Source of the DNA: Ruegeria arenilitoris
GTDB taxonomy: Bacteria; Pseudomonadota; Alphaproteobacteria; Rhodobacterales; Rhodobacteraceae
Length of the DNA stretch: 64,000 nt
NCBI RefSeq assembly: GCF_013030985.1
Contig: NZ_WPYP01000002.1
Location: forward strand, 186,001-250,000
Direction of reading: 5' to 3'
In this document: one piece after another, positions 63,406 through 64,000 of the stretch
Layout: each line of letters starts with the position of its first letter
Numbering within the stretch: the stretch's first letter is position 1
The notes under the pieces: generated by a model
Seen by the model: only the letters and a program-made list of their open reading frames with translations
Database searches by the model: none
Told to the model about the DNA's origin: nothing
Translations under genes and position numbers: made by a program

Positions 63406-63912
63406 TCAGCTGCAGTTCAGCGCTACGGCGAAACCCGAACTACGATCGGAATTGCCCTTGCGATACACATCACCCGCCGGCAGGCAGCCGGTGAACTGCT
63501 CGGCATCGCGGCCAAACGTTGCACCGATCGCGTTATCCACGCGAGTGCTGTTGTTCGCTGTGCGCAGGACGCCGTACAGAGTACCGTTCACGTTGACCGT
63601 GCTCAGGAACAGGTTGGTGTCCGACCCGGTCAGAACCACCGCATCAGTGTCGCTGCGCCCGCCATTGTCGATTGCGACACGCGCCACTTTCTGCGGATCG
63701 GTCTGGTCGGTTACTACAGGAACTGCGGGCAGCACGGCCAGTTCAGCCGGAACATTCGTCGCAGGTGACAGGAAGGCAGCCGCGCCCTGCACATCCGAGA
63801 TAGAACGGGGTTCACCATCGATCCCCGTGAACCCGACGCCTTCGCGGTTATAGGGGTCTTCGCAGGCCGCAAGGGCCAGAACGGTCATTGTGGAAAACAA
63901 GATTTTTTTCAT
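63406..63912 (-). CDS. Hypothetical lipoprotein, 168 residues
   Basis: From the ATG at 63912: MKKILFSTMTVLALAACEDP with a lipobox (LAAC). The mature protein (NREGVGFTGIDGEPRSISDV, VPVVTDQTDPQKVARVAIDN, SDTNLFLSTVNVNGTLYGVL) is beta-rich, with two Cys in the last third (TGCLPAGDVY and the C-terminal ALNCS). No named family is recognised; similar lipoproteins occur in Rhodobacterales. Probably envelope-associated. It is monocistronic, with its own terminator. The 88 bp upstream to the window end hold no gene. Confidence 0.65.
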   Translation of the reverse strand: MKKILFSTMTVLALAACEDPYNREGVGFTGIDGEPRSISDVQGAAAFLSPATNVPAELAVLPAVPVVTDQTDPQKVARVAIDNGGRSDTDAVVLTGSDTNLFLSTVNVNGTLYGVLRTANNSTRVDNAIGATFGRDAEQFTGCLPAGDVYRKGNSDRSSGFAVALNCS

Positions 63913-64000
63913 GACGGCCAACATTTTGGAACGGTTTGTTGAAGCGTATGGGCAAGCCTCTGCAAAAAGCAACCCACTGCGGACCCGATTGCCCTGCCCG

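Overview
The window is ordinary chromosomal DNA of an alphaproteobacterium, almost certainly a marine Rhodobacteraceae (Roseobacter group, Ruegeria/Phaeobacter-like). The evidence is high GC, dense short operons, a short ProS without the editing insert, HdaA, the ScfR-family regulator PccR beside propionyl-CoA carboxylase, choline-sulfatase linked to choline dehydrogenase, and several Rhodobacterales-only small lipoproteins. I see no insertion sequence, prophage, CRISPR array or rRNA operon. There is one tRNA (Tyr).

Layout. 1-10.5 kb: CoA-binding protein (cut by the window edge), YHS protein, zinc-ribbon protein, rlmB, tRNA-Tyr, a two-gene operon of a lactone-oxidase-type flavoenzyme and a PLP fold-III enzyme, DUF2478 protein, NnrU, a Tag-like glycosylase, a metalloprotease-like lipoprotein, a cytochrome c divergent from a YdcZ-type transporter across an FNR-type box, and lolD-lolC/E. 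10.9-22.8 kb: small unknown protein, glycosyltransferase, proS, an overlapping flavoprotein / 2-oxoglutarate-oxygenase pair, then perM-hdaA-ppx (no ppk between hdaA and ppx), a nuclease/phosphatase, a TerB-DnaJ protein, GNAT and VOC proteins.

22.9-35.4 kb is a propionyl-CoA / methylmalonyl-CoA locus: mcmA, pccA and pccB on the minus strand with the regulator gene pccR on plus. It is interrupted by a DUF4174 protein, a small lipoprotein, a DcaP-like porin, two small unknowns and an MFS exporter. TTTGCAAA motifs sit in front of pccB and pccR, which fits PccR control. 35.5-39.7 kb holds choline (sulfate) use: betA, betC, betI, with a BetI-type operator but no betB.

39.7-52 kb is mainly transport: DMT exporter, divergent argO/argP, an MFS protein, two SLC13-type permeases with RCK domains, an SBF symporter next to a ketosteroid-dehydrogenase-like flavoprotein, a class-I amidotransferase, YebC and a META-domain protein. 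52-64 kb: a YmdB-type phosphodiesterase, 5-formyl-THF cyclo-ligase overlapping mgtE, guanine deaminase and 8-oxoguanine deaminase flanking a broken secreted-protein gene, hisN, an XRE regulator, a quinone oxidoreductase, a LysR / DUF1127 pair, a BI-1 family protein and a lipoprotein.

Most genes are recognisable housekeeping or catabolic functions. The less explained parts are: a hairpin cluster with an orphan minus-strand terminator (28.15-28.27 kb); a possible ATT start; a gene interrupted by an in-frame amber codon; a fold-III PLP enzyme lacking its usual C-terminal metal ligands; and the two enzyme pairs of unknown substrate.
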